From NCBI GenBank assembly GCA_028721415.1, contig JAQYIU010000087.1, positions 1 to 64,000 of the forward strand: a stretch of DNA of 64,000 nt, read 5' to 3'. Origin of the DNA: Lachnospiraceae bacterium. GTDB lineage: Bacteria > Bacillota > Clostridia > Lachnospirales > Lachnospiraceae. Positions 10,443 to 19,337 of the stretch are shown piece by piece. The notes beneath the pieces are model-generated. The model was not told the DNA's origin and did not search any database. It saw nothing but the letters and a program-made list of their open reading frames with translations. Positions within the stretch are counted from its first letter, which is position 1; each line of letters begins with the position of its first letter. Made by a program: the position numbers and the translations under genes.

Positions 10443-10585
10443 AGTATTCCCCTTTTGTTCAATTATTTTCTGTAATGATAGATGGAGAAATTATATCATA
10501 AATATCTTAAAATTTAAATTATAAATCTCGAAAGAGAATTAATGGGAGACTCATCACTTTCTTGTTTTGATTCGCTTTAAAGCTA

Positions 10586-11587
10586 TCATTCTTTAGAAGA
10601 AAATTCTGTTACAACCAGAGTATTATAATCTACCCGTTTATCTAATTCTCCTGCTTCCTCCAGAATATCCTGAATCAAAGTAAAACTTTCTTCCTCAAAA
10701 ATCGTATTGGTTTTATAGGTATCCTGCTCTTTATAGCGATCGATGATTTTCGTGATTGTCTCCACATCTGTATCCGTAAATTGTGGTGCAATCACTTTCG
10801 CAATTTCTTCTGAAGTATGCTCTGCCACATATTTCTGACCCTTTTCGATTGCTTTTGTAAAAGCAGAAAGCAAATCTTTATGGGCTTCCAGATAGCTCTT
10901 TGTGGTGCTGTATGCGGTATAAGGCACATAACCACTTTCCGTTCCTACAGAAGCCACCACATAACCGGCTTCCTGTTCCTCAATTAATGTGGCAGACGGT
11001 TCAAATTCTACGGTAAAATCTCCGGTTCCGCCCACGAAAGCACCGGAGGTATTGGCGAAGTCAATGTTTTGGACAAGATTCAGATCTTTTTTCGGATCAA
11101 TATGATGTTTCTTCAAAACAAACTCAAATACCATCTCCGGCATACCACCTGGTCTTCCACCAATCACTTCTCTTCCTTTTAGATCTTCCCACTGAAAATC
11201 TTCGATTTTTTCCCGACTGACGAGGAAATTACCTGCCCTTTGAGTAAGCTGTGCAAAGTTCACTGCATAGTCAGCACACCCTTCATTGTAAAGGTAAATG
11301 GTGGCTTCCGGCCCCATAAATCCGATGTCCGCATCTCTGCTAATGAGAGCTGTTGTAGTTTTATCTGCTCCGTATCCGGTGGTTAATTCCAGATCAATTC
11401 CTTCCTCTTCAAAATACCCCAACTCCATGGCTACATACTGGGGTGCATAAAAAATGGAATGGGCAACTTCATTGAGACGGATTTTCTGAAGGCCGGATTT
11501 TGATTTTTCACAGCCTGCCATGCTGAACACTCCTGTAATAAAAACCAGTACCATCACTGCACATAAGAAAATATGGAATCTTTTCAT
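10586..11587 (-). CDS. ABC transporter substrate-binding lipoprotein (SsuA/NMT1/ThiY-like)
   Basis: Signal peptide with lipobox FSMAGC; FYAPQYVAMELGYFEEEGIDLEL. Confidence 0.88.
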   Translation of the reverse strand: MKRFHIFLCAVMVLVFITGVFSMAGCEKSKSGLQKIRLNEVAHSIFYAPQYVAMELGYFEEEGIDLELTTGYGADKTTTALISRDADIGFMGPEATIYLYNEGCADYAVNFAQLTQRAGNFLVSREKIEDFQWEDLKGREVIGGRPGGMPEMVFEFVLKKHHIDPKKDLNLVQNIDFANTSGAFVGGTGDFTVEFEPSATLIEEQEAGYVVASVGTESGYVPYTAYSTTKSYLEAHKDLLSAFTKAIEKGQKYVAEHTSEEIAKVIAPQFTDTDVETITKIIDRYKEQDTYKTNTIFEEESFTLIQDILEEAGELDKRVDYNTLVVTEFSSKE

Positions 11588-11657
11588 AATATGAAACTCC
11601 TCAATATACTCTATCTCAGTTTATGCATGATTTATGGATGAGTTCGTATTATTTCAT

Positions 11658-11681
11658 GTTACATTTTATAGAAAATGTAAC
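11658..11681. promoter_or_regulatory. 24-bp perfect palindrome GTTACATTTT-ATAG-AAAATGTAAC, putative TetR-family operator
   Basis: 10-bp perfect arms between divergent SBP and TetR genes. Confidence 0.7.
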
Positions 11682-11802
11682 GCCGTCATTTCGAGTACAA
11701 TTGAAAAAAGCTGTCATTTTTATGGTAAAATTACACTATATCGCTAATAAGAGCGACTCAAAGAATCAACTAATCGTAATAAATCATAAGGTGGGGGATT
11801 TT

Positions 11803-12357
11803 ATGAAGTTTGCGAATCGTACAAAGTTAGTATTGGCGGAATCCATTAAGGAATTGATGGAACATATCCCGTTGGATAAAATTACCGTCACTCAGATTGT
11901 CAATAATTGTGGCACTACAAGACAGACTTTCTATCGAAATTTCAAGGATAAATATGATCTGGTAAACTGGTATTTTGACTTGATCGTTCAAAAAACCATC
12001 AAGCAGATGGGAATCAGTCTCACTCTCAGGGAAGGTTTGGTAAAAAAATTTTCCTATATGGTGGAGGATAAGGCTTTTTTCAGTTCTGCTTTGACTTCTT
12101 CGGATTATAATAATCTGATGAATTATGATTATCAGTGTATTCGGGATTTCTATTGCGAAGTTGCGCAAAAAAACGGAGAAATTGATGAAGAAATTCAGTT
12201 TTTGTTAGAATTTTATTGTCATGGCTCCATGGACATGACAGCAGAATGGGTGAAAAACGGGATGAAATTAAGTCCGGAAGAAATGTCGGAGCGTCTGATT
12301 CAGGCTCTTCCATCCAAATTGGAGCCTTATCTTGGAACTCTTTCCAGACGGAGTTAA
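11803..12357 (+). CDS. TetR/AcrR-family transcriptional regulator (DhaS-like; start at MKFANRTK)
   Basis: DKITVTQIVNNCGTTRQTFYRNFKDKYDLVNWYF HTH. Confidence 0.88.
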   Translation: MKFANRTKLVLAESIKELMEHIPLDKITVTQIVNNCGTTRQTFYRNFKDKYDLVNWYFDLIVQKTIKQMGISLTLREGLVKKFSYMVEDKAFFSSALTSSDYNNLMNYDYQCIRDFYCEVAQKNGEIDEEIQFLLEFYCHGSMDMTAEWVKNGMKLSPEEMSERLIQALPSKLEPYLGTLSRRS

Positions 12358-12389
12358 TATTGAAAAATCATCTTGAAACGTCTGATCAG

Positions 12390-12413
12390 GTTACATTTTA
12401 AAAGAAATGTCAT
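12390..12413. promoter_or_regulatory. Second copy of the TetR-type site: GTTACATTTT-AAAA-GAAATGTCAT
   Basis: Closely matches the 11658-11681 palindrome; upstream of the dehydrogenase. Confidence 0.6.
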
Positions 12414-12579
12414 TTTTTTATTATTTTTATATAATGTGACACATAAGTTTACATTTACTTAGAAATGGAATCTTGATTGACAATAAAAAAACAATGTAAA
12501 TTGTGCTTTTTTCTCTTTTCAATTATCCTATATTCAACAAGTTAATTTTGGTTTTAAAGGATGTAAGGAGGAGAAAAAT

Positions 12580-13686
12580 ATGTATGAAATTCCAAAAACC
12601 GCTAGAATCTCTGTATTGACCGGACCGAAACAGATTGAGATCATGGAACTGCCTATTCCTGAGATTAATGATGACGAGATTCTTGTTAAAGTGGAACAGA
12701 CTGGTATCTGTGGTACTGATGTTCATGAATACAAAGGGGATCCTTTCGGATATATTCCGATAGAGCTTGGACATGAAGGTACCGGTACTGTCGTTAAACT
12801 TGGAAAGAATATCACAACAGATTATTATGGAAAACCTTTGGCAGTTGGTGATAAGATCGTTACCGGTCTGAAACCATGTGGCCAGTGTGACACCTGTAAA
12901 AACGATCCGGAACATATTCATCTTTGTGAAGGTGGAGAAATCTTTGGTCTTATGCCAGGAGAAGAATCCTACAAAAACTTCAATGGCTGGTTTGCTGAGT
13001 ATATTAAAGTAAATGCCGGCGGTGTTGTATTTAATGTAAGCGATATGGACGTGGATCTTCGTACTCTGATCGAACCATGTGCAGTTGTTGTACATGCTAT
13101 CGAAAAAGCGAAAGAAATCTTTAACTTCAAGCACAATTCCTATGTTTTAGTGCAGGGCTGTGGTCCGATCGGACTTCTTCTTCTGACAACTCTTCGTACG
13201 ATGGGTATTCGCAACATCATCGCTGTAGATGGCGATGAAAACCGTCTCAACATGGCAAAAAAACTCGGTGCTGCTTATGCTGTTAACTTTATGACAGAAG
13301 ATGCCCTTGCTAAAGTTATGAAAATCACCGGAAAAGGTGCTGACATGGCATTCCAGTGTACTGGTTCTCCAAAAGCTGCAAGCACAGTATGGCATTATGT
13401 AAAACGTGGCGGTGCTATGTGCGAACTTGGTTTCTTCGTAGATAATGGTGAGACAACCTACAATCCTCATAAAGATATCTGTAACAAAGAAATCAAAGTT
13501 ACCGGCTCCTGGACTTATCAGTCCAAAGACTGGATTCAGGCTTGCGAAGTATTAAAGGAAGCTCAGAAAGATGGACTTCCAGTGGAAGAATTATTATCTC
13601 ACAAATATGCTCTTGCTGATATCAACGAAGCTATGGAAATGAACATCAGCATGCAGGGCCTTAAGATCGTGGTAATGGGGGAATAA
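12580..13686 (+). CDS. Zinc-dependent medium-chain alcohol/polyol dehydrogenase
   Basis: GICGTDVHEYKG, GHEGTGTV, CGQCDTCKNDPEHIHLC, GCGPIGLLLL. Confidence 0.9.
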   Translation: MYEIPKTARISVLTGPKQIEIMELPIPEINDDEILVKVEQTGICGTDVHEYKGDPFGYIPIELGHEGTGTVVKLGKNITTDYYGKPLAVGDKIVTGLKPCGQCDTCKNDPEHIHLCEGGEIFGLMPGEESYKNFNGWFAEYIKVNAGGVVFNVSDMDVDLRTLIEPCAVVVHAIEKAKEIFNFKHNSYVLVQGCGPIGLLLLTTLRTMGIRNIIAVDGDENRLNMAKKLGAAYAVNFMTEDALAKVMKITGKGADMAFQCTGSPKAASTVWHYVKRGGAMCELGFFVDNGETTYNPHKDICNKEIKVTGSWTYQSKDWIQACEVLKEAQKDGLPVEELLSHKYALADINEAMEMNISMQGLKIVVMGE

Positions 13687-13767
13687 TATCCTATCGCCTC
13701 AGTAGAGCAATCCATTTTGTTAACTGCGATTGAAACGATTTGCCATAAGTACTATAAAAAGTGATAA

Positions 13768-13804
13768 AAATAACCCGGATTTCACAGGTCCGGGTTATTT
13801 TTAT
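13768..13804. terminator. Bidirectional terminator AAATAACCCGGA...TCCGGGTTATTT
   Basis: Inverted repeat with T-runs between convergent genes. Confidence 0.85.
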
Positions 13805-13806
13805 AT

Positions 13807-15405
13807 TTAAATGCCATGTTTTAATATTGACCTTTGTTTCATTTCATTTTTGTACTTCCACTGGTTAAAGACTTTCACTTCCGCCTCGTATACCGGCTTG
13901 TCTTCCTGAAAATCATAGAGTACTGTCGGAATTCTGTCAGGGGCTTCTCCGTCTTCCACCCATTTTGTGAGAGCTTTCATTCCCACAGAGCAAGCCACTG
14001 CCGCACCACTCCAGTCCAAAATGGAGTGTCCGGCCAGATATGGCATAAACATGCGAAGAGATTCATTCATGATTCTTTCTGATGGAAAATGATCAAGGGC
14101 ATCATTGTAATAATCAATGGCCGCCTGGTAAGGAACCACACAATCACCGGTTCCATGGGTAATGATCATCTTACCGCCATGGGCAGCATAAGCAGAAAAA
14201 TCAGTATCGTTAAAATCATAGGCACCAAATTCTTTTTTGCTGTTTATGTAGATTTTCTCGTAGTCATCGTAAGTGAGGCTGTGGATATCCAGTTCCGGAT
14301 CGTGGGTAAACCAGCGAAGGGACTGTTCTGCAATTGGCATAAGTCCCAGCTTCCCGTCCTCTTTTCTCTTAAAATATCCATACATCTGGTTATATTTCTC
14401 GAGCGGCCACTCGCGAATAGCAGGTCCAAAGCCATAGGCCATCCGTTTTCCATCTTTTGTAAACGGACCATCCCATGTCTTCACCATCACCTGTAAATCT
14501 CTCCTTGTAATCGGTCCATCTTCGGTCGGATAACCCAACAATCGATTAATAAATTCCATCCAGGCAATATCCCTGCTGTCAAATGGATAGTCTATTTTGG
14601 TCTGATCCGCAGTTGCCAGATCAAAGGCTGCTTTATATTTGGAAAGAGAAACGATGTGCTTCTCATTGGCTTCCACAACTGCTGCCCAAAGACAAGCAAA
14701 ACTTAAATCATAGTAATTGATGGCAGGACCGTCTGCCCAGAGACCGTCATAATCTTTCGGATACATGATGGCTTCTGTAATGACCTGTCTTGCCCCACCG
14801 GATGTGCCGTGCATGTAGCTGGCAATCGGTTTTTCTTCATAAAATTGTGTCGTCATGGTTTTGGCACAGACTGTCATATCATGCATGGTCTTATGCACCC
14901 AGGATTCAATCTGATCCCATTCCAGATTGCCATCAGCATCAAATCCCCAGGTACAATCCAGATGGATACCCGTATCATTATCGGCAACAGCACAGGCATA
15001 CCCGTTCTTTAAAGCCATCGGCCAGGATATCACATTAAATGTCACCGCCGTGAACCAATCCACTTCATTGTTGGTTCCGGCACCGGTAATCCCCATAAAA
15101 CGTTGATTCCAGTTTACCGGCAGATAGACCCGAAGGGTACCCACATGATTTTTTCCAACCCGCTGTTTCATCCGGATTAAATAAAAATCAGAGATGTTAT
15201 CGAGACAGGTCTTTCCCTCCTCCTCATAGGTACCTTCTTTGTAAAATTCCACGCTCTCCAGTGTAATGGTATCAAACTCTTTTAAAATAGATTCCACTGC
15301 TTCACTGGTACAGTTTCTTTTCAAACTATCTTCTTTAGAGATAAAACTGCTTTCCTCCATCCAATGATACAATTTATGTTCATACCATCTTGTCGTATTA
15401 TTCAT
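13807..15405 (-). CDS. Tannase/feruloyl-esterase family alpha/beta hydrolase
   Basis: MHGTSGGARQVITEAIMYPKDYDGLWADGPA; HGTGDCVVPYQAAIDYY; LAGHS catalytic blocks. Confidence 0.8.
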   Translation of the reverse strand: MNNTTRWYEHKLYHWMEESSFISKEDSLKRNCTSEAVESILKEFDTITLESVEFYKEGTYEEEGKTCLDNISDFYLIRMKQRVGKNHVGTLRVYLPVNWNQRFMGITGAGTNNEVDWFTAVTFNVISWPMALKNGYACAVADNDTGIHLDCTWGFDADGNLEWDQIESWVHKTMHDMTVCAKTMTTQFYEEKPIASYMHGTSGGARQVITEAIMYPKDYDGLWADGPAINYYDLSFACLWAAVVEANEKHIVSLSKYKAAFDLATADQTKIDYPFDSRDIAWMEFINRLLGYPTEDGPITRRDLQVMVKTWDGPFTKDGKRMAYGFGPAIREWPLEKYNQMYGYFKRKEDGKLGLMPIAEQSLRWFTHDPELDIHSLTYDDYEKIYINSKKEFGAYDFNDTDFSAYAAHGGKMIITHGTGDCVVPYQAAIDYYNDALDHFPSERIMNESLRMFMPYLAGHSILDWSGAAVACSVGMKALTKWVEDGEAPDRIPTVLYDFQEDKPVYEAEVKVFNQWKYKNEMKQRSILKHGI

Positions 15406-15601
15406 AAAAACCCCCATAACGAAAAACCTGCGTTTCTTTTCCAACAGGATTCTCATACCTCATCATATTCTTTTGGTATCTTCTCTACCTAATAATCGAA
15501 ATATATATTTATATCATATCATAAAACAAAATACTTCGGCAATGTGATTCGGTTTTTTTACCTGTTTTTATCAAATTTTTCTTTAAAAGTGATATGGATA
15601 C

Positions 15602-16405
15602 TTACCCCAGCATCACATCCAGAAGCATCATGACTGCAAAACCTGTGACAATCCCCATAGTTGCACAATAAGACTGTGCTTTCTGATTCTTCTGACATTC
15701 CGGAATCAGTTCATGAACAGCTACAAGAATCATGGCTCCTGCCGCAAAGGCAAGAGCATAAGGTAAAATTGCCTCAACATATACAACTAATGCCACTCCG
15801 ATGACTCCTGCCACGGGTTCCACAAGCCCGGAGGCCTGCCCCAGAAGAAAACTCTTTTTCCTCGAGTATCCTTCTCTTCGAAGAGGCAGAGAAACAGCGG
15901 CTCCCTCCGGAAAATTCTGAAGTCCGATTCCCACGGCAATTGTTATGGCTCCCATCAGATTTTCTGTGCTGTAATTACCTCTTTGTAAAGTTCCAAATGC
16001 AACACCAATTGCCATTCCCTCCGGAATATTATGGAGAGTGATAGACAATACCAACATAATAATCCGGTTGAGCCTTTCATTAGGTTCTCCCTGGGTACTG
16101 TCTGCCCTTTTCTGCGCCCAAGTCACAATTTTATCGGAACCCCACATAAAAAATGCACCACATAAGAATCCCATAGTAACTACCGCATATGCCGGAACAA
16201 AAGAACTTTGCTCCGCCCTTTCAATGGCAGGTTGTAGCAATGACCAGAAACTGGCAGCAATCATAACTCCTGCCGCAAATCCCAGCATTAGATTCAATAA
16301 TTTTGGATTCGGAGATTTAAAAAAAGCAACCATACCGGCTCCTAGTGCAGTGACAGACCAGGTGCCCAGGGTGGCAATCAAAGCCATTATAATACTTTCA
16401 TTCAT
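15602..16405 (-). CDS. ZIP family metal transporter (GufA-type)
   Basis: LHNIPEGMAIGVAFG, GIGLQNFPEGAAVSLPL. Confidence 0.9.
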   Translation of the reverse strand: MNESIIMALIATLGTWSVTALGAGMVAFFKSPNPKLLNLMLGFAAGVMIAASFWSLLQPAIERAEQSSFVPAYAVVTMGFLCGAFFMWGSDKIVTWAQKRADSTQGEPNERLNRIIMLVLSITLHNIPEGMAIGVAFGTLQRGNYSTENLMGAITIAVGIGLQNFPEGAAVSLPLRREGYSRKKSFLLGQASGLVEPVAGVIGVALVVYVEAILPYALAFAAGAMILVAVHELIPECQKNQKAQSYCATMGIVTGFAVMMLLDVMLG

Positions 16406-16456
16406 TCTATCTATCCATTTCCTGCATGATCGATTGCATCGCAACGCAATGTCATC

Positions 16457-17485
16457 TCATATTTCCAGTATATTAAACCTGGGAGAAAAGTGTTCAAAAA
16501 ATCCCATCTGCTTTTGCATATCCTCAGGAATCGGGGCAGTAAGTATCACTTCATCATTCGTAAATGGATGATGAAAACGAAGTTTATAGGCATGCAAAGC
16601 CGCTCTCTCTCCTGATGTTTTGTTATATAAGCGCGTGTTTTCTTCTCCTTTTTTCTCTTCATCATATCCATACAGAGTATCCCCCACTAAGGGACAACCT
16701 ATTTCTGCCATATGAAATCGGATCTGATGCGTTCGACCTGTCTCAATCATAAGTTGGCATAAAGTATGTTCCGAAAATTTCCTTAAAATCCGATAATGAG
16801 ATCTGGCTATTTTTCCGTTTTCCGATTTTTCTTTCTCTGTTTTTCCGGAAACAGCTTCCGCTCTTTTCATTTTCAGGCGACTATCACCAGACTCTCTGTT
16901 CCGATATTCCCTCATACTGATCTCGATGATTCCCTCTTCTTTTTCAGGACATCTATGTACAAGAGCAAGATATTCTTTTTGAATTTTTCCTTCCTTTCGC
17001 AATGTAATCATCCGTTCCGCCGTCACTTTATTTTTGGCTATTCCCAAAATTCCTGAAGTATCCTTATCCAGACGCCCGATCAGATGAATCCGGGAAGGCT
17101 CCTTTTTTTCCAGAAAATAGGCTGCCACCCCATTGGAAATGCTGTCTGTAAGATGTCCTTTTGATGGATGACATACTACTCCCGGAGGTTTATTGATAAA
17201 AATCAGATCTTCATCTTCATATAATATAGATAGTTCCATGGGAGCCGGAAGAATTTTCTCACTATCTTCCTCTGTATCATTTAAAATTACTTTTAATGTC
17301 TGCCCGCTTCGTCCCGTTTCTCTTACAATGACCGGCTTATCATTAAGCAGAATTCCCTCCGGATGCCTTTTTAACTCACGAATTTTTCTGGCGGACAACC
17401 CCATATTTTGTTGCAAAATCAGCAAAATCTCTTTATTATCCTGTGTTTTCGGTATAATGTATTCCAAATAATGATATTTTTTCAT
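16457..17485 (-). CDS. RluA-family RNA pseudouridine synthase
   Basis: HLIGRLDKDTSGIL, ETGRTHQIRFHMAEIGCPLVGDTLYG. Confidence 0.92.
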   Translation of the reverse strand: MKKYHYLEYIIPKTQDNKEILLILQQNMGLSARKIRELKRHPEGILLNDKPVIVRETGRSGQTLKVILNDTEEDSEKILPAPMELSILYEDEDLIFINKPPGVVCHPSKGHLTDSISNGVAAYFLEKKEPSRIHLIGRLDKDTSGILGIAKNKVTAERMITLRKEGKIQKEYLALVHRCPEKEEGIIEISMREYRNRESGDSRLKMKRAEAVSGKTEKEKSENGKIARSHYRILRKFSEHTLCQLMIETGRTHQIRFHMAEIGCPLVGDTLYGYDEEKKGEENTRLYNKTSGERAALHAYKLRFHHPFTNDEVILTAPIPEDMQKQMGFFEHFSPRFNILEI

Positions 17486-17562
17486 TTTATCTCCTTCTCC
17501 AAAATCAGCTATTTATAATATAGTATAACAAAAGGAATTCTTCCTGAAAATGCGCACAAAAA

Positions 17563-17605
17563 TGACGCCGGCAGTTACGATTTAAGAACCGTTACTGCGA
17601 CGCCA
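17563..17605 (-). terminator. Intrinsic terminator at the end of the fab operon
   Basis: Minus strand TGGCG-GCAGTAACG...CGTAACTGC-GCGTCA then TTTTT. Confidence 0.65.
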
Positions 17606-17681
17606 CCATTATACAATCGATATGCTTTTTACAACGTTTCATTCTGATAATTCTGATTCGGCCTTATCTCCAAAGTCTATT

Positions 17682-18176
17682 CTAAATTACATCCAGTTGT
17701 CTGATATTTTCCTGGCTGGATTCGGAAATCGGTTTCTTTCCATTATGGGAACGGAAAAATTCTGTAATTTTATCTAAAGATTTTACCCAAACAACCTGCT
17801 CTTCCGATGTCAGACAGCTCATCAGTGCATCTGTCATCTCCTGATGAAATTTCTCATGATGCTTATAAGCGGCAATTCCTTTATCGAGAAGATAAATATT
17901 CACTACTCTTCTGTCTCTCTCGCTACGTTGTCTGGCCACATACCCTTTATTGACCAGACTGTTCATGGAGGTTGTCAGAGATCCAACAGTAATATTCAAT
18001 CTTCTTGCGATGACCGACATTCTGGTACCTGATCCCAGGCCAATTGCCTCAATGATGTGCATATCATTGTTACTGATATCACGAAACTCATCTGTAATGA
18101 TTGCCTTTTCTTCTAATTCCAATATCTCATGAAACGTGCTTACCAACATTGTATTGATCGTATTTCTTACATCCAT
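17682..18176 (-). CDS. fabT: MarR-family regulator, FabT-like, last gene of fab operon
   Basis: MarR wHTH GSGTRMSVIARRLNITVGSLTTSMNSLVNKGYVARQRSERDRRVVNIYLLDKG; fab operon context. Confidence 0.75.
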   Translation of the reverse strand: MDVRNTINTMLVSTFHEILELEEKAIITDEFRDISNNDMHIIEAIGLGSGTRMSVIARRLNITVGSLTTSMNSLVNKGYVARQRSERDRRVVNIYLLDKGIAAYKHHEKFHQEMTDALMSCLTSEEQVVWVKSLDKITEFFRSHNGKKPISESSQENIRQLDVI

Positions 18177-18257
18177 GCATTTACTCCTACACGTGCAATT
18201 CTTCTGTCTCTTGTTTCTTCTGTAGTACTGATTATTTACATATAATTTTATATTATA

Positions 18258-19319
18258 CTAAAAAAATTGAAAAGAATCCACTACTTCTTTTACTGTTTCA
18301 ATTGTTTTTGCTTCGTATGCTTTTGCTCCACAGAAGAGCAGCGCTTCATCCAATTCTCCTTTTACTGCATGAATTAAGGCTTCTGTAATACAATAAGGGG
18401 TCTCTGCCGGTTTACAAGTATGAACACAACCAAGACATTTTGTAGGAGGAACGCGATTTCCGCCACCAACGTGTTCCATCAATGGATTTCTGATGGCTCT
18501 TCCCGGCATTCCCACCGGACTCTTCACAATCTGAATATCTTCCTGACCGGCAGATAGATATGCTTTTTTAAAGTTTTCATGGGCATCACATTCTTTGGTT
18601 GTGACAAAACGGGTTGCCACCTGAATGCCGTCAACTCCCAGAGATATGGCATGAAGATAATCCTCATGAGTTCGGATTCCACCTGCCAGAACTACTGGAA
18701 TCTTCGTCTGATATTTTTCTTCGTACTGACGGACAATGGCCAGAATTTTCTTTACTTCCTCATCGTAGACTTCCGGAGTAAATTCCTCTAACTGTTTTGG
18801 AGTAAAGCCCAGATGCCCTCCGGCACATGGACCTTCAATTACCAGCAGATCTGCAGTTCTTTTGTATTTTCTATCCCAGTATTTAAGAATGACTTTTGCT
18901 GACTTTTCTGTGGAAACAATCGGCGCCAGTGCAATATCACTTCCTTCGGTATATGCTGGAAGATCAACCGGAAGACCGGCCCCAGAAACGATAATATCTG
19001 CTCCCGCTGCCACCACTTCTCTGACATGCTCTTCATAATGATTCATGGCAACCATAATATTAAATCCGATAATCCCATCCGGAGCAATCTTTCTTGCTTT
19101 TTGCAGTTCAGAATGAATCGCTCTCTGATTTGCTTTTAACGGATTCTCATAAAAGTCCGGTTCCTGATATCCAATCTGAGCAGCTGAAATGATTCCAACA
19201 CCACCTTCTTTGGCAACGGCACCAGCCAATCCCCCTAAACTGACACCAATTCCCATTCCTCCCTGAACGAGAGGAATTTTTACTTCTTTATTTCCAATTG
19301 TAAACAATTTTTTCTCCAT
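18258..19319 (-). CDS. Nitronate monooxygenase / FabK-like flavoprotein
   Basis: VQGGMGIGVSLGGLAGAVAKEGGVGIISAAQIGY, GPCAGGHLG, GGIRTHEDYL. Confidence 0.88.
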   Translation of the reverse strand: MEKKLFTIGNKEVKIPLVQGGMGIGVSLGGLAGAVAKEGGVGIISAAQIGYQEPDFYENPLKANQRAIHSELQKARKIAPDGIIGFNIMVAMNHYEEHVREVVAAGADIIVSGAGLPVDLPAYTEGSDIALAPIVSTEKSAKVILKYWDRKYKRTADLLVIEGPCAGGHLGFTPKQLEEFTPEVYDEEVKKILAIVRQYEEKYQTKIPVVLAGGIRTHEDYLHAISLGVDGIQVATRFVTTKECDAHENFKKAYLSAGQEDIQIVKSPVGMPGRAIRNPLMEHVGGGNRVPPTKCLGCVHTCKPAETPYCITEALIHAVKGELDEALLFCGAKAYEAKTIETVKEVVDSFQFF

Positions 19320-19337
19320 ATTATATTTCCTTCTTCT

